A DNA stretch of 45,359 nucleotides. Origin: Caulobacteraceae bacterium. Its GTDB lineage: Bacteria; Pseudomonadota; Alphaproteobacteria; Caulobacterales; Caulobacteraceae. Shown here piece after piece: positions 16,975 through 24,665 of this stretch. The translations under genes were made by a program, and so were the position numbers. Location: positions 1 through 45,359 of the forward strand of contig JAIEQA010000043.1 in assembly GCA_019748095.1 (NCBI GenBank), written 5' to 3'. The notes beneath the pieces were generated by a model. The model was not told where the DNA came from. It did no database searches and saw only the letters and a list, made by a program, of their open reading frames with translations. How positions within the stretch are numbered: the first letter of the stretch is position 1; every line of letters begins with the position of its first letter.

Positions 16975-17448
16975 TCACCCGCGCGGGGTGAATTTCCGGA
17001 TGATGCCAGAGTAGGTCATCAGCGTCCGCTCACCGGTCGTGATCTGGCCGCGCACAAAAATCAGCGCGCCTCCCGCACGCACCACCTCGCCGGTCGCCTC
17101 GATCAGTTCGCCGACATAGGCCCCGTCGATCAGGGTCGAATCCAGCTGTACGGTCACGCCGTTCTTGCCCTCCATCTCCTGATAGGCGGTCTGGAACAGG
17201 GCGATGTCGGCAAAGGTCATCAGGCAGCCACCGTGCATCCGGTGCCCTGCATTCATGTGTTTGGGCTCAGCCCGGAAAGCACAGCGCATCCGCCCGTCGG
17301 GGTCCGGCCGGAAGTAGAAGGGGCCGACCACCTGGTCGAAGGTGCCGTGCAGGTCGTACATCTGCCAGCCGGCGAATTCCCCGTCGGTTACCGTGACCTT
17401 CTCAACCATTCCAAACTTCGCCTTCTTTTCGGTCTCGCAGTGCAGCAT
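16975..17448 (-). CDS. PaaI-type hotdog thioesterase
   Basis: 157 residues, single hotdog domain. Seen: GPFYFRPDPDGRMRCAF, HMNAGHRMHGGCLMTFADIA with the HGG motif and Asp typical of PaaI/4HBT enzymes, VTVQLDSTLIDGAYVGE, and IFVRGQITTGERTLMTYSGI. Likely hydrolyses acyl-CoA esters; the substrate is unknown. Start uncertain: ATG 17448 leaves only nine bases to the divergent DUF3253 start and has no ribosome site; ATG 17409 (MVEKVTV), preceded by AAGAAGG, begins nearer the conserved region. Confidence 0.85.
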   Translation of the reverse strand: MLHCETEKKAKFGMVEKVTVTDGEFAGWQMYDLHGTFDQVVGPFYFRPDPDGRMRCAFRAEPKHMNAGHRMHGGCLMTFADIALFQTAYQEMEGKNGVTVQLDSTLIDGAYVGELIEATGEVVRAGGALIFVRGQITTGERTLMTYSGIIRKFTPRG

Positions 17449-17457
17449 ATAGGCGCG

Positions 17458-17781
17458 ATGAGCGACCCAATCGAAGCAGCAATTTTCGAAACCCTGTCAA
17501 AGGCGGACCCCAAGGGTGTCGGAGGCAAGTCCGTTGAACCCTCGGATGTGGCCAAGGCCCTGCAGGCCGAGCAGTGGCAGCGGATGCTGCCCAAGGTCCG
17601 CGCCACGGCGTTGGGCCTGATGCGACAGGGCCGGCTGACCATCACCAAGAAGGGCAAGGTTGTCGACCCGGCGAACTTCCGCGGGGTGACGCGCCTGCGC
17701 CTGCCGACCGAGGCCGAGACCGCCGCCGCCCTGGCGCTTCTGCCACCGGCCGTCGCCGGGGATGATGACGACTTCGCCTGA
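17458..17781 (+). CDS. DUF3253 domain-containing protein
   Basis: 107 residues, soluble. Matches the DUF3253 pattern: IEAAIFETLSKADPKG, KSVEPSDVAKALQAEQWQRM, LPKVRATALGLMRQGRLTI, KKGKVVDPANFRGVTRLRLP. It looks like a winged-helix fold (helix-helix-helix-beta), but DNA binding is not established. ATG 17458 is taken because it starts the conserved block; the longer open frame upstream is antisense to the thioesterase. It overlaps the next gene by 20 bases. Confidence 0.85.
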   Translation: MSDPIEAAIFETLSKADPKGVGGKSVEPSDVAKALQAEQWQRMLPKVRATALGLMRQGRLTITKKGKVVDPANFRGVTRLRLPTEAETAAALALLPPAVAGDDDDFA

Positions 17782-18361
17782 TCTCGAAGCCGTTCTTGCG
17801 GACATACGCGCCTGCCGCGCCTGTCTGGGCGACCTGCCGCATGAACCGCGTCCGGTCGTGCGTGTCTTTCCGGAAACCCGACTGCTGATCTGCGGCCAGG
17901 CCCCCGGTCGTCGTGTCCATGAAAGCGGCCTGCCGTTCACCGATCCGTCCGGTGATCGTCTGCGGGACTGGCTGGGGGTCGATTCCACCACGTTTTATGG
18001 AGACCCCCGGATCGGCGTGGCTGCGCAGGCCTTCTGCTACCCGGGCACCGCGCCGAAAGGCGGAGACTATCCGCCACCCCGCCGCTGTGCGGCCCTGTGG
18101 CGGCCGCGGCTGCTGCAGGCCCTGCCGCAGATGGAGCTGACCCTTCTGGTCGGCGGTTATGCCCAGGCCTGGGCGCTCGGCACCCGGGCCGGGAGCAATA
18201 TGACCGGGACTGTCCGCGCCTGGAGGGACCACGCTCCGTCAATCCTGCCCCTGCCGCATCCCTCCTGGCGCAACACCGCCTGGCTGCGACGGCATCCATG
18301 GTTCGAGGCCGAGGTCGTGCCGTATCTTCGCCAGAGGGTCCGGGACATTCTGACGGCATGA
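17762..18361 (+). CDS. Uracil-DNA glycosylase family protein
   Basis: 199 residues. Signatures of the UDG superfamily are RACRACLGDLPHEPRPVV, RLLICGQAPGRRVHESGLPF (the GQAPG motif replaces the GEAPG/GQDPY type), and the C-terminal ILPLPHPSWRN. This subgroup is related to family 4/5 enzymes and to YqfM-like proteins; activity on uracil is not proven for it. Two ATGs at 17762 and 17765 both fit. It overlaps DUF3253 and couples to the downstream lipoprotein by ATGA. A DNA-repair role is inferred from the fold. Confidence 0.85.
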   Translation: MMTTSPDLEAVLADIRACRACLGDLPHEPRPVVRVFPETRLLICGQAPGRRVHESGLPFTDPSGDRLRDWLGVDSTTFYGDPRIGVAAQAFCYPGTAPKGGDYPPPRRCAALWRPRLLQALPQMELTLLVGGYAQAWALGTRAGSNMTGTVRAWRDHAPSILPLPHPSWRNTAWLRRHPWFEAEVVPYLRQRVRDILTA

Positions 18362-19365
18362 TCCGCCCGTTCGTCTTCATCTTCCTGCTTCTGCTGGCGG
18401 CCTGCGCCGGTCCCAATGTCCAGCCGACCCGGATTCCGCCGACCGGCTTCACCGGTCCGCGCATGGAGCGCGACGTCTTTGTCGTTGAGGACGGCGCGCG
18501 GCTGACCTACCGCCGCTGGAGCCCGGCCGGACGTCCCCGGGCGGTCATCGTCGCCCTGCACGGGATGAACGACCATTCCGCAGCCTTCCGCCTTGCCGGA
18601 CCGTGGTGGGCCGAACATGACATCATCACCTACGCGTACGACCAGCGCGGCTTCGGCGCGGCCCCCGGGCGCGGCGTCTGGGCCGGGGAGGGGCGGATGG
18701 CTGCCGATCTGCGCACGGTCGTCGCGCTCGTCCGGGGCCGGCACCCCGACGTCCCGATCGCAGTCGTCGGCGAAAGCATGGGCGGAGCCGTGGCCATCTC
18801 CGCCTTCGCTTCGGAGCGCCCGCCCGCCGCTGACCAGCTGATCCTGCTGGCCCCGGCCGTCTGGGGCTGGTCCAGCCAGAGCCTGCCCAATCGCGCCAGC
18901 CTGTGGCTCGCGGCGCGGCTTCTGGGCAGCCGGGCGGTGACACCCCCGGACTGGGCCGTCCGCGACATCCGGGCCACCGACAACCTGATCGAGCTGGTCA
19001 CCAACGGCAATGATCCGCGCTTCATACGGGCGACCCGGTTCGACACCCTGTCCGGTCTGGTGGATCTGATGGAAAGCGCCTCGGTCCGGCTGGGACAGGT
19101 GCGGGTCCCGACGTTGCTGATGTACGGAGCCCACGATCAGATCATTGAGAGGGCACCGATGCGCCGCGCGCTGGATCGCGCAGGAGAGCCCGCCAACCTG
19201 CGCACGGCCTGGTATCCTGACGGCTGGCATCTGCTGAACCGGGACCTTCAGGCCGAAGTCGTCTTTGCCGATGTTGCCGCCATTCTCGGAGCACCCGAGG
19301 TGCCCCTGCCTTCGGGAACCGGAGATGTCCGCGAGGCCCTCAACTACAAGATTTTTCGCCGCTAA
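18358..19365 (+). CDS. Lipoprotein alpha/beta hydrolase, monoacylglycerol-lipase-like
   Basis: 335 residues starting with a lipoprotein signal peptide: RPFVFIFLLLLAACAG, lipobox LAAC with Cys near residue 16. The rest is a Hydrolase_4 (serine aminopeptidase S33) domain: VIVALHGMNDHSAAF, AYDQRGFG, nucleophile elbow VVGESMGGAV, catalytic acid region LLMYGAHDQII, and the catalytic His in YPDGWHLLNRD. Probably a membrane-tethered lipase or esterase facing the periplasm. Last gene of the DUF3253-UDG-hydrolase run (start overlaps the UDG stop by ATGA). Confidence 0.9.
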   Translation: MIRPFVFIFLLLLAACAGPNVQPTRIPPTGFTGPRMERDVFVVEDGARLTYRRWSPAGRPRAVIVALHGMNDHSAAFRLAGPWWAEHDIITYAYDQRGFGAAPGRGVWAGEGRMAADLRTVVALVRGRHPDVPIAVVGESMGGAVAISAFASERPPAADQLILLAPAVWGWSSQSLPNRASLWLAARLLGSRAVTPPDWAVRDIRATDNLIELVTNGNDPRFIRATRFDTLSGLVDLMESASVRLGQVRVPTLLMYGAHDQIIERAPMRRALDRAGEPANLRTAWYPDGWHLLNRDLQAEVVFADVAAILGAPEVPLPSGTGDVREALNYKIFRR

Positions 19366-19374
19366 CCCCGACAC

Positions 19375-19390
19375 TTAAACCGCCGTTAAC
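19375..19390 (+). promoter_or_regulatory. CtrA binding site in the fliF promoter
   Basis: TTAA (19375-19378), seven bases (ACCGCCG), TTAA (19386-19389) then C: the full TTAA-N7-TTAAC consensus of the Caulobacterales master regulator CtrA. In Caulobacter crescentus the fliF operon is a class II flagellar operon activated by phosphorylated CtrA from such a box. It lies 71 bases before the fliF start and just after the hydrolase gene. Confidence 0.85.
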
Positions 19391-19460
19391 CAGACACGCG
19401 GCACTTTCTGCCTAGCGGGGGTGACCGGTATCCCTTGCATGGTCTTGTGGGCGGGGACGC

Positions 19461-21074
19461 GTGGGCGGCTTCACGGCGGCGTTGCAGAGATTCGGGATCG
19501 GGCGGCTTGCCATGGTCCTCGGCGTCGGAGCCGGCGTAGCCGCCGTTCTGGTCGCCCTGATGCTGCGCGTCGGTCAGGCCCCGGATGCCTTGCTGTACTC
19601 CAATCTCGACCTGCGCGAGGCGGGCGAGATCACCACGTCGCTGGATCAGGCCGGCATCAAATACTCGACCCGCGGCGACGGCTCGACGATCATGGTTAAC
19701 CGCGACGACGTCGGCACGGCCCGGTTGATGCTGGCGGGCAAGGGGCTCGTGACGTCCGGTTCGGTCGGCTATGAGCTGTTCGACACCCAGTCGGTCCTCG
19801 GCCAGACCGAGTTCCAGCAGCAGATCAACGAGCAGCGGGCCCTGCAGGGCGAACTGGCCCGCACCATCATGTCAATGCGCGGCATCTCCTCGGCCCGGGT
19901 CCAGATCGCCCTGCCGCGGCGCGAACTGTTCCAGGCGGATGCGGCCCAGCCCACAGCTGCGGTGGTTGTGGGGCTGGGCGGTCGGGCTCTCAGTGCGGAC
20001 CAGGTCCGGGCCATTCGCAACGTCGTCGCCTCGTCGGTGCCGAACCTCAAACCGGACCGGGTCACCGTCGTCGACGAGACCAACCAGACCCTCGCTGCCG
20101 GAACGGATGAAGGGTTCACCTCTGCCAGCGCCGAGGAGGCCAAGACGTCGACCGAGGCCCAGTTGCAGGCCCGCATCAAGGATCTCGTTGAGGGCGTGGT
20201 GGGGCCGGGCGCTGCCCGGGTCCAGGTCACGGCCGACATCGACATGAGTCGCTCCACCACCCAGGAGCAGAAATTCGATCCCGACGGCCAGGTCGTGCGC
20301 TCGACGTCGGCCAATGGCTCTGAGTCCGCCGACACCACGGGTGCCGCTGACGGGGGGGCCACGGCGGCCAACAACATTCCCGGCGGCGAGCCTCCGGCGA
20401 ACGCTCCGGCGGGTTCGACCGAGAGGGTGACCGGCGAGACCACCAACTATGAAATCTCGAACACCACGACCACGACGGTCAAGGAGCCGGGTGAGGTCCG
20501 CAAACTGTCGGTCGCCGTTGCCGTGGACGGCAAGTTGACTCCCGCCGCGGAGCCGGGTGGCGAGCCTGCCTACGAACCTCGCTCGGCCGAGGAGATTACC
20601 CAGATCGAGGATCTGGTGAAGGCGGCGATGGGCTTTGATGAGACCCGGGGCGACCAGGTCCGGGTGACCAATGTCCGCTTCAACCGCGATGCCTTGGTCA
20701 CGGCCGGTGGAACCGACGGCGGTTCGCCCCTGCTCAACTTCACCAAGAACGATATCCTGCGTGGGGTGGAGCTGCTGGTCCTGCTGGTCACGGCCCTGTT
20801 GCTGATCTTCTTCGTGCTGCGTCCGCTGCTCAAGGCCTCGGGCGGTGCAGCCGCGGCGTCGGGCGGAGGCGTCCCGGTTACAGCCCTGCAGACGACCGTG
20901 GTCGGGGGTTCGGCCGGTCAGCTGGCCGCGCCGACCGACATTGAACAACGTCTCGACATCGCCCGCATCGAGGGACAGGTGAAGGCGTCTTCGGTCAAGA
21001 AGGTCGCGGACTTCGTCGCGATGCATCCGGAGGAATCCACCGCGATCCTCCGCAGCTGGGTGCATGAAGAGTAA
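19461..21074 (+). CDS. fliF: Flagellar MS-ring protein FliF
   Basis: 537 residues from GTG 19461. Builds the inner-membrane MS ring, the base of the flagellar rotor and housing of the export gate. Two transmembrane segments flank a large periplasmic part: [20 protein letters not shown] near residues 15-34 and [18 protein letters not shown] near 434-451. Periplasmic YscJ/FliF motifs: [35 protein letters not shown], and [21 protein letters not shown] low-complexity Gly/Ala/Thr stretch lies before the second membrane helix, as in other FliF. The C-terminal tail ([20 protein letters not shown]) is the FliG-binding segment. TAATG overlap with fliG. Confidence 0.97.
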   Translation: MGGFTAALQRFGIGRLAMVLGVGAGVAAVLVALMLRVGQAPDALLYSNLDLREAGEITTSLDQAGIKYSTRGDGSTIMVNRDDVGTARLMLAGKGLVTSGSVGYELFDTQSVLGQTEFQQQINEQRALQGELARTIMSMRGISSARVQIALPRRELFQADAAQPTAAVVVGLGGRALSADQVRAIRNVVASSVPNLKPDRVTVVDETNQTLAAGTDEGFTSASAEEAKTSTEAQLQARIKDLVEGVVGPGAARVQVTADIDMSRSTTQEQKFDPDGQVVRSTSANGSESADTTGAADGGATAANNIPGGEPPANAPAGSTERVTGETTNYEISNTTTTTVKEPGEVRKLSVAVAVDGKLTPAAEPGGEPAYEPRSAEEITQIEDLVKAAMGFDETRGDQVRVTNVRFNRDALVTAGGTDGGSPLLNFTKNDILRGVELLVLLVTALLLIFFVLRPLLKASGGAAAASGGGVPVTALQTTVVGGSAGQLAAPTDIEQRLDIARIEGQVKASSVKKVADFVAMHPEESTAILRSWVHEE

Positions 21075-22111
21075 TGGTCGCCCGGGTCTCCAACAAAAAG
21101 GCTGCGGTCGAGGACGCCAAAAAGCTGACGGGCCCCGAGAAGGCGGCCGTCATCCTGCTGTCCCTGGGTGAGGAGCACACCAGCCTCTGGCAGGGTCTCG
21201 ACGACGAGGAGGTCAAGGAGATCTCCCAGGCCATGGCCGGCCTCGGTACGGTTTCGGCCAGTGTGGTTGAGGAGCTCCTGGTCGAATTCGTCTCCGGAAT
21301 GTCCGCCTCCGGGGCGGTCATGGGCAGTTTCGAACAGACCCAGCGCCTGCTGGCCTCCTTCCTGCCGCCCGACCGCGTGGACGGCCTCATGGAGGAGATC
21401 CGGGGTCCGGCGGGTCGGACCATGTGGGACAAGCTCGGCAATGTGAACGAGGCCGTGCTCGCCAACTATCTGAAGAATGAGTACCCCCAGACCGTCGCCG
21501 TTGTCCTGTCGAAGGTGAAGCCGGACCATGCCGCGCGCGTCCTGACGGCCCTTCCGGAGGATTTTGCCCTCGAATGCGTTCAGCGGATGCTGCGTATGGA
21601 GCCCGTCCAGCGCGACATCCTCGACAAGATCGAACAGACCCTGCGCACCGAATTCATGTCCAACCTTGCGCGGACCTCCAAGCGCGACAGCCACGAGGCC
21701 ATGGCTGATATTTTCAACGCTTTCGATCGCCAGACCGAGTCCCGCTTCATCGGGGCTCTGGAGGAGCGCAACCGCGAGGCCGCCGAGCGCATCCGCGCCC
21801 TGATGTTCGTGTTCGAGGATCTCAACAAGCTTGACCCGGGCGGGGTCCAGACCCTGCTGCGCGCCGTCGAGAAGGATCAACTGGCCCTCGCCCTGAAGGG
21901 CGCGTCCGAAGTCCTGCGCGAGATGTTCTTCACCAACATGTCCGAACGCGCCGCCAAGATCATGCGCGAGGACATGGAATCGATGGGCCCCGTCCGCCTC
22001 AAGGACGTCGACAGCGCCCAGATGACGATGGTCCAGGTGGCGAAGGATCTCGCGGCGCGCGGCGAGATCATGCTGGCCGGTGCAGCCGGTGACGACGAGC
22101 TGATCTACTGA
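21074..22111 (+). CDS. fliG: Flagellar motor switch protein FliG
   Basis: 345 residues. Couples stator torque to the rotor and controls rotation direction, in the cytoplasmic C-ring. N-terminal domain ([20 protein letters not shown]) binds FliF; the middle domain carries [15 protein letters not shown]; the C-terminal motor domain has the charged-helix region [20 protein letters not shown] and [18 protein letters not shown] sequence ([19 protein letters not shown]), ending in the ELIY tail. Start at 21074 overlaps the fliF stop by one base. Normal length. Confidence 0.97.
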   Translation: MVARVSNKKAAVEDAKKLTGPEKAAVILLSLGEEHTSLWQGLDDEEVKEISQAMAGLGTVSASVVEELLVEFVSGMSASGAVMGSFEQTQRLLASFLPPDRVDGLMEEIRGPAGRTMWDKLGNVNEAVLANYLKNEYPQTVAVVLSKVKPDHAARVLTALPEDFALECVQRMLRMEPVQRDILDKIEQTLRTEFMSNLARTSKRDSHEAMADIFNAFDRQTESRFIGALEERNREAAERIRALMFVFEDLNKLDPGGVQTLLRAVEKDQLALALKGASEVLREMFFTNMSERAAKIMREDMESMGPVRLKDVDSAQMTMVQVAKDLAARGEIMLAGAAGDDELIY

Positions 22112-22112
22112 C

Positions 22113-22799
22113 ATGACCGATCCCGCCCCCCTGAACAGCCGCCCCTTTGTCTTCGACACCGAGTTTGACGGTGCCGGTACGGTCGTGCGGCCGTCCAGCT
22201 TCAAGCCAGCCAAGCGGTCCTATCTGCCCGCCGAGGTGGACGCCCTGGTCGCGCAGGGCCGGCTCGAGGCCCGCGAGGCCGCCCTGGCCGAGGTCGAGAG
22301 CATTCGCGCCATGGCCCTGTCCGCCATCGGCCAGACCCTCGCCTCGGCGGCCCCCGCCCTGACCCAGGTCGCCCAGGCTCACCGCGAGCAGGCCGTCGAC
22401 CTCGCGCTGGCGGCAGCCCGGGTGATCGCCGCCGCTTCCCTCGATCGCCTGCCGACCGGACCGCTGCAGTCGGCGCTGGAGGCGCTCGGCCAGGAGATCG
22501 ACGCCACGCCCCGGCTGGTCATTCGGGCTGCAGGTCTGGATGACGTTGCCCGGACCAGTCTGCAGGCCCTGTGCGCGGACGCCGGTTTTTCCGGTCTCGT
22601 GGCGTTCCGCGAGGATCCGGCCCTGCCGCTCGCAGCCTTCCAGCTGGAATGGGCCGACGGCCGCGCAGACTTCGATCCCGCCGCCGCCGCCGAGCGGATC
22701 TCGATCGCCCTCGCCTCGGCTCTCGCTGCCGAAGCCGGACATGCCGAATCGCTGGCCTCCGCCCAATCATCCCCGGGAGTGACCTCACATGGCCGCTGA
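22113..22799 (+). CDS. fliH: Flagellar export/assembly protein FliH (FlbE)
   Basis: 228 residues, one base after the fliG stop. The gene position (fliG-flbE-fliN) and the composition match Caulobacter FlbE, the FliH orthologue that docks the FliI ATPase to the export gate and C-ring. Seen: N-terminal VRPSSFKPAKRSYLPAEVD, a long Ala/Glu-rich coiled-coil stretch (ARLEAREAALAEVESI-type), then a C-terminal FliH/HrpE-like domain (LALAAARVIAAASLDRLP, RLVIRAAGLDDVARTSLQ). Weakly conserved family, so context carries most of the call. It overlaps fliN by 11 bases. Confidence 0.85.
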   Translation: MTDPAPLNSRPFVFDTEFDGAGTVVRPSSFKPAKRSYLPAEVDALVAQGRLEAREAALAEVESIRAMALSAIGQTLASAAPALTQVAQAHREQAVDLALAAARVIAAASLDRLPTGPLQSALEALGQEIDATPRLVIRAAGLDDVARTSLQALCADAGFSGLVAFREDPALPLAAFQLEWADGRADFDPAAAAERISIALASALAAEAGHAESLASAQSSPGVTSHGR

Positions 22800-23121
22800 C
22801 GATCTCACCCTCGAGGAATTCCCCGAGTCCACGGCCCTCGCAACGGTTGACGATGCCGGGGACAAGTCCGCCGCGGACCTCGCCACCGTGTTTGACGTGC
22901 CCGTGAACATCTCCGCCGTCCTGGGCAAGGCCAATATGACCGTGGCCCAGTTGCTGAAGCTCAACCGGGGTTCGGTCCTCGAGCTGGATCGCAAGGTCGG
23001 CGAGGCCATCGACATCTTCGTCAACAACCGTCTGGTCGCGCGCGGGGAGGTCGTCGTCGTCGAGGACCGCCTTGGCGTGACCATGACGGAAATCATCAAG
23101 ATCGAGGATTCCAACGCCTAG
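22789..23121 (+). CDS. fliN: Flagellar motor switch protein FliN
   Basis: 110 residues. C-ring subunit at the bottom of the switch, also a docking site for FliH. The FliMN C-terminal (SpoA) domain is clear: VFDVPVNISAVLGKANMTVA, LLKLNRGSVLELDRKVGE, DIFVNNRLVARGEVVVVEDR, LGVTMTEIIK. The N-terminal 35 residues are acidic and variable. The TAG stop at 23119-23121 lies in the centre of a perfect 22-bp palindrome. Normal short-form length. Confidence 0.97.
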   Translation: MAADDLTLEEFPESTALATVDDAGDKSAADLATVFDVPVNISAVLGKANMTVAQLLKLNRGSVLELDRKVGEAIDIFVNNRLVARGEVVVVEDRLGVTMTEIIKIEDSNA

Positions 23122-23130
23122 GCGTTGGAA
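23109..23130. repeat. Perfect 22-bp palindrome across the fliN stop
   Basis: TTCCAACGCC (23109-23118), TA, GGCGTTGGAA (23121-23130) is a perfect palindrome, including the CCTAGG centre. It covers the last fliN codons and the stop, and ends 28 bases before flbD. As RNA it can form a 10-bp stem only with strain at the centre; as DNA it has the shape of a dimer operator. No T-run follows. Confidence 0.6.
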
Positions 23131-23158
23131 CCTCAGTACGGATTAGAGGAGAAGACCC

Positions 23159-24556
23159 ATGCGGCTTCTGGTGGTCGGACGGCTCTCGGGCCAGCTCGCG
23201 GCGGCGGTGAAGATGGCCATGGCGCACGGCGCCAAGGTCAATCACGTCGAGCGCACGGACCAGGCGACGGAGCAACTCCGGCGCGGGCAGGGGGCCGACC
23301 TGCTGATGGTCGATTACAACCTCGATATCGCCGGCCTTATCGCGGCCAACGAGCTGGAGCGGATCTTCGTCCCTGTCGTCGCCTGCGGGGTCGACAACGA
23401 TGCGGAAAAGGCGGCAGCTGCCATCCGGGCCGGGGCCAAGGAGTTCATTCCTCTCCCGCCCGAGGCCGATCTGATCGCGGCGGTCCTCGCCGCGGTCGCC
23501 GATGACGAGCGTCCGCTGATCTCGGCCGATCCGTCGATGCAGGCCGTGATCAAACTGGCCGACCAGGTGGCCCGGTCAGAAGCCTCCATCCTGATCACCG
23601 GCGAAAGCGGCGTGGGTAAGGAGGTGATGGCGCGCTATCTGCACCAGCACTCCAAACGCGCCGAACGGCCGTTCATCAGCGTCAACTGCGCCGCCATCCC
23701 CGACAACCTGCTGGAATCCGAGCTGTTCGGGCACGAGAAGGGGGCCTTCACCGGCGCTGTCGCGCGCCGCATCGGCAAGTTCGAGGAGGCCGACGGCGGC
23801 ACCCTGCTGCTGGACGAAATCAGCGAGATGGACGCCCGCCTCCAGGCCAAGCTCCTGCGTGCCATCCAGGAACGGGTTATCGATCGCGTCGGCGGGACCA
23901 AGCCCGTCTCCGTCAACATCCGCATCATCGCCACCTCCAACCGCGATCTCGCCCGCGCCGTATCGGAAGGCACCTTCCGCGAAGACCTGCTGTACCGCCT
24001 CAACGTGGTGAACCTGCGCCTGCCCGCCCTGCGCGAACGGCCCGGTGACGTCGCCGTGCTGGCTGATCATTTCGTCAAGAAATACGCCGCCGCCAATGGT
24101 GTCCCGGTGCGCCCGCTGTCGTCGGATGCACGCCGTGCGCTCGCGGCCCACCGCTGGCCGGGCAATGTGCGGGAGCTCGAGAACGCCATGCACCGCGCCG
24201 TCCTGCTGGCGGTCGGGTCCGAGATCGATGCCGAGGCCATCCGCCTGCCGGACGGTCAACCCTTGATGGGGGCTGTGGGCGGTCATGTGGACAACAGCCT
24301 CGCCGGCCGGGCCGCCCAGACGGCGGACGCCGTCAGCCGCGCCTACGTCGGCCAGACCGTGGCCCAGATGGAGAAATCCCTGATCCTCGACACCCTGACC
24401 CATTGCCTCGGCAACCGCACCCATGCGGCCAACATCCTCGGCATTTCGATCCGGACCCTGCGCAACAAGCTGAACGAGTACGCTGACGAAGGTGTCCAGA
24501 TCATCGCCCCACAGACCGGTATCGCGACCGGCGGCTACGGCGCGAACGCGGCGTGA
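23159..24556 (+). CDS. flbD: Sigma-54-dependent flagellar activator FlbD
   Basis: 465 residues; GAGGAG lies upstream of ATG 23159. N-terminal receiver-like domain (1-110) keeps an Asp in LMVDYNLD (residue 52) but starts MRLLVVGRLSGQ, so the usual acidic pair is missing, as reported for FlbD. Central AAA+ domain: Walker A GESGVGKE (148-155), sigma-54 loop GAFTGA (195-200), Walker B LLLDEIS (216-222), HRWPGNVRELENAMHR. C-terminal Fis-type helix-turn-helix: RTHAANILGISIRTLRNKL. In Caulobacter it activates late (class III/IV) flagellar promoters and represses fliF, under control of FliX rather than by classical phosphorylation. Last gene of the fliF operon. Confidence 0.93.
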   Translation: MRLLVVGRLSGQLAAAVKMAMAHGAKVNHVERTDQATEQLRRGQGADLLMVDYNLDIAGLIAANELERIFVPVVACGVDNDAEKAAAAIRAGAKEFIPLPPEADLIAAVLAAVADDERPLISADPSMQAVIKLADQVARSEASILITGESGVGKEVMARYLHQHSKRAERPFISVNCAAIPDNLLESELFGHEKGAFTGAVARRIGKFEEADGGTLLLDEISEMDARLQAKLLRAIQERVIDRVGGTKPVSVNIRIIATSNRDLARAVSEGTFREDLLYRLNVVNLRLPALRERPGDVAVLADHFVKKYAAANGVPVRPLSSDARRALAAHRWPGNVRELENAMHRAVLLAVGSEIDAEAIRLPDGQPLMGAVGGHVDNSLAGRAAQTADAVSRAYVGQTVAQMEKSLILDTLTHCLGNRTHAANILGISIRTLRNKLNEYADEGVQIIAPQTGIATGGYGANAA

Positions 24557-24596
24557 CCCAAGTTTCGGTGCATTTTTCGCTCTTCCGCAGAGGGTT

Positions 24597-24634
24597 TGGG
24601 GCCGGCCTCCGTGATCTCATGGCTGCCGGCCCCA
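24597..24634 (+). terminator. Candidate terminator hairpin after flbD
   Basis: TGGGGCCGGC (24597-24606) pairs exactly with GCCGGCCCCA (24625-24634) across an 18-base loop. It lies between flbD and flhA, about 30 bases before the flhA GTG, and has no T-run. It could end part of the fliF-operon transcripts or sit in the flhA leader. Confidence 0.35.
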
Positions 24635-24665
24635 CATCGGATCCCGTATCAGTGACGCCCCGGTC

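Noticed and set aside
24567..24580. Sigma-54 promoter for flhA
   Set aside because: Only the invariant GG and GC match; the rest of the -24/-12 consensus is poor and such pairs occur by chance. Kept only as a finding, not annotated.
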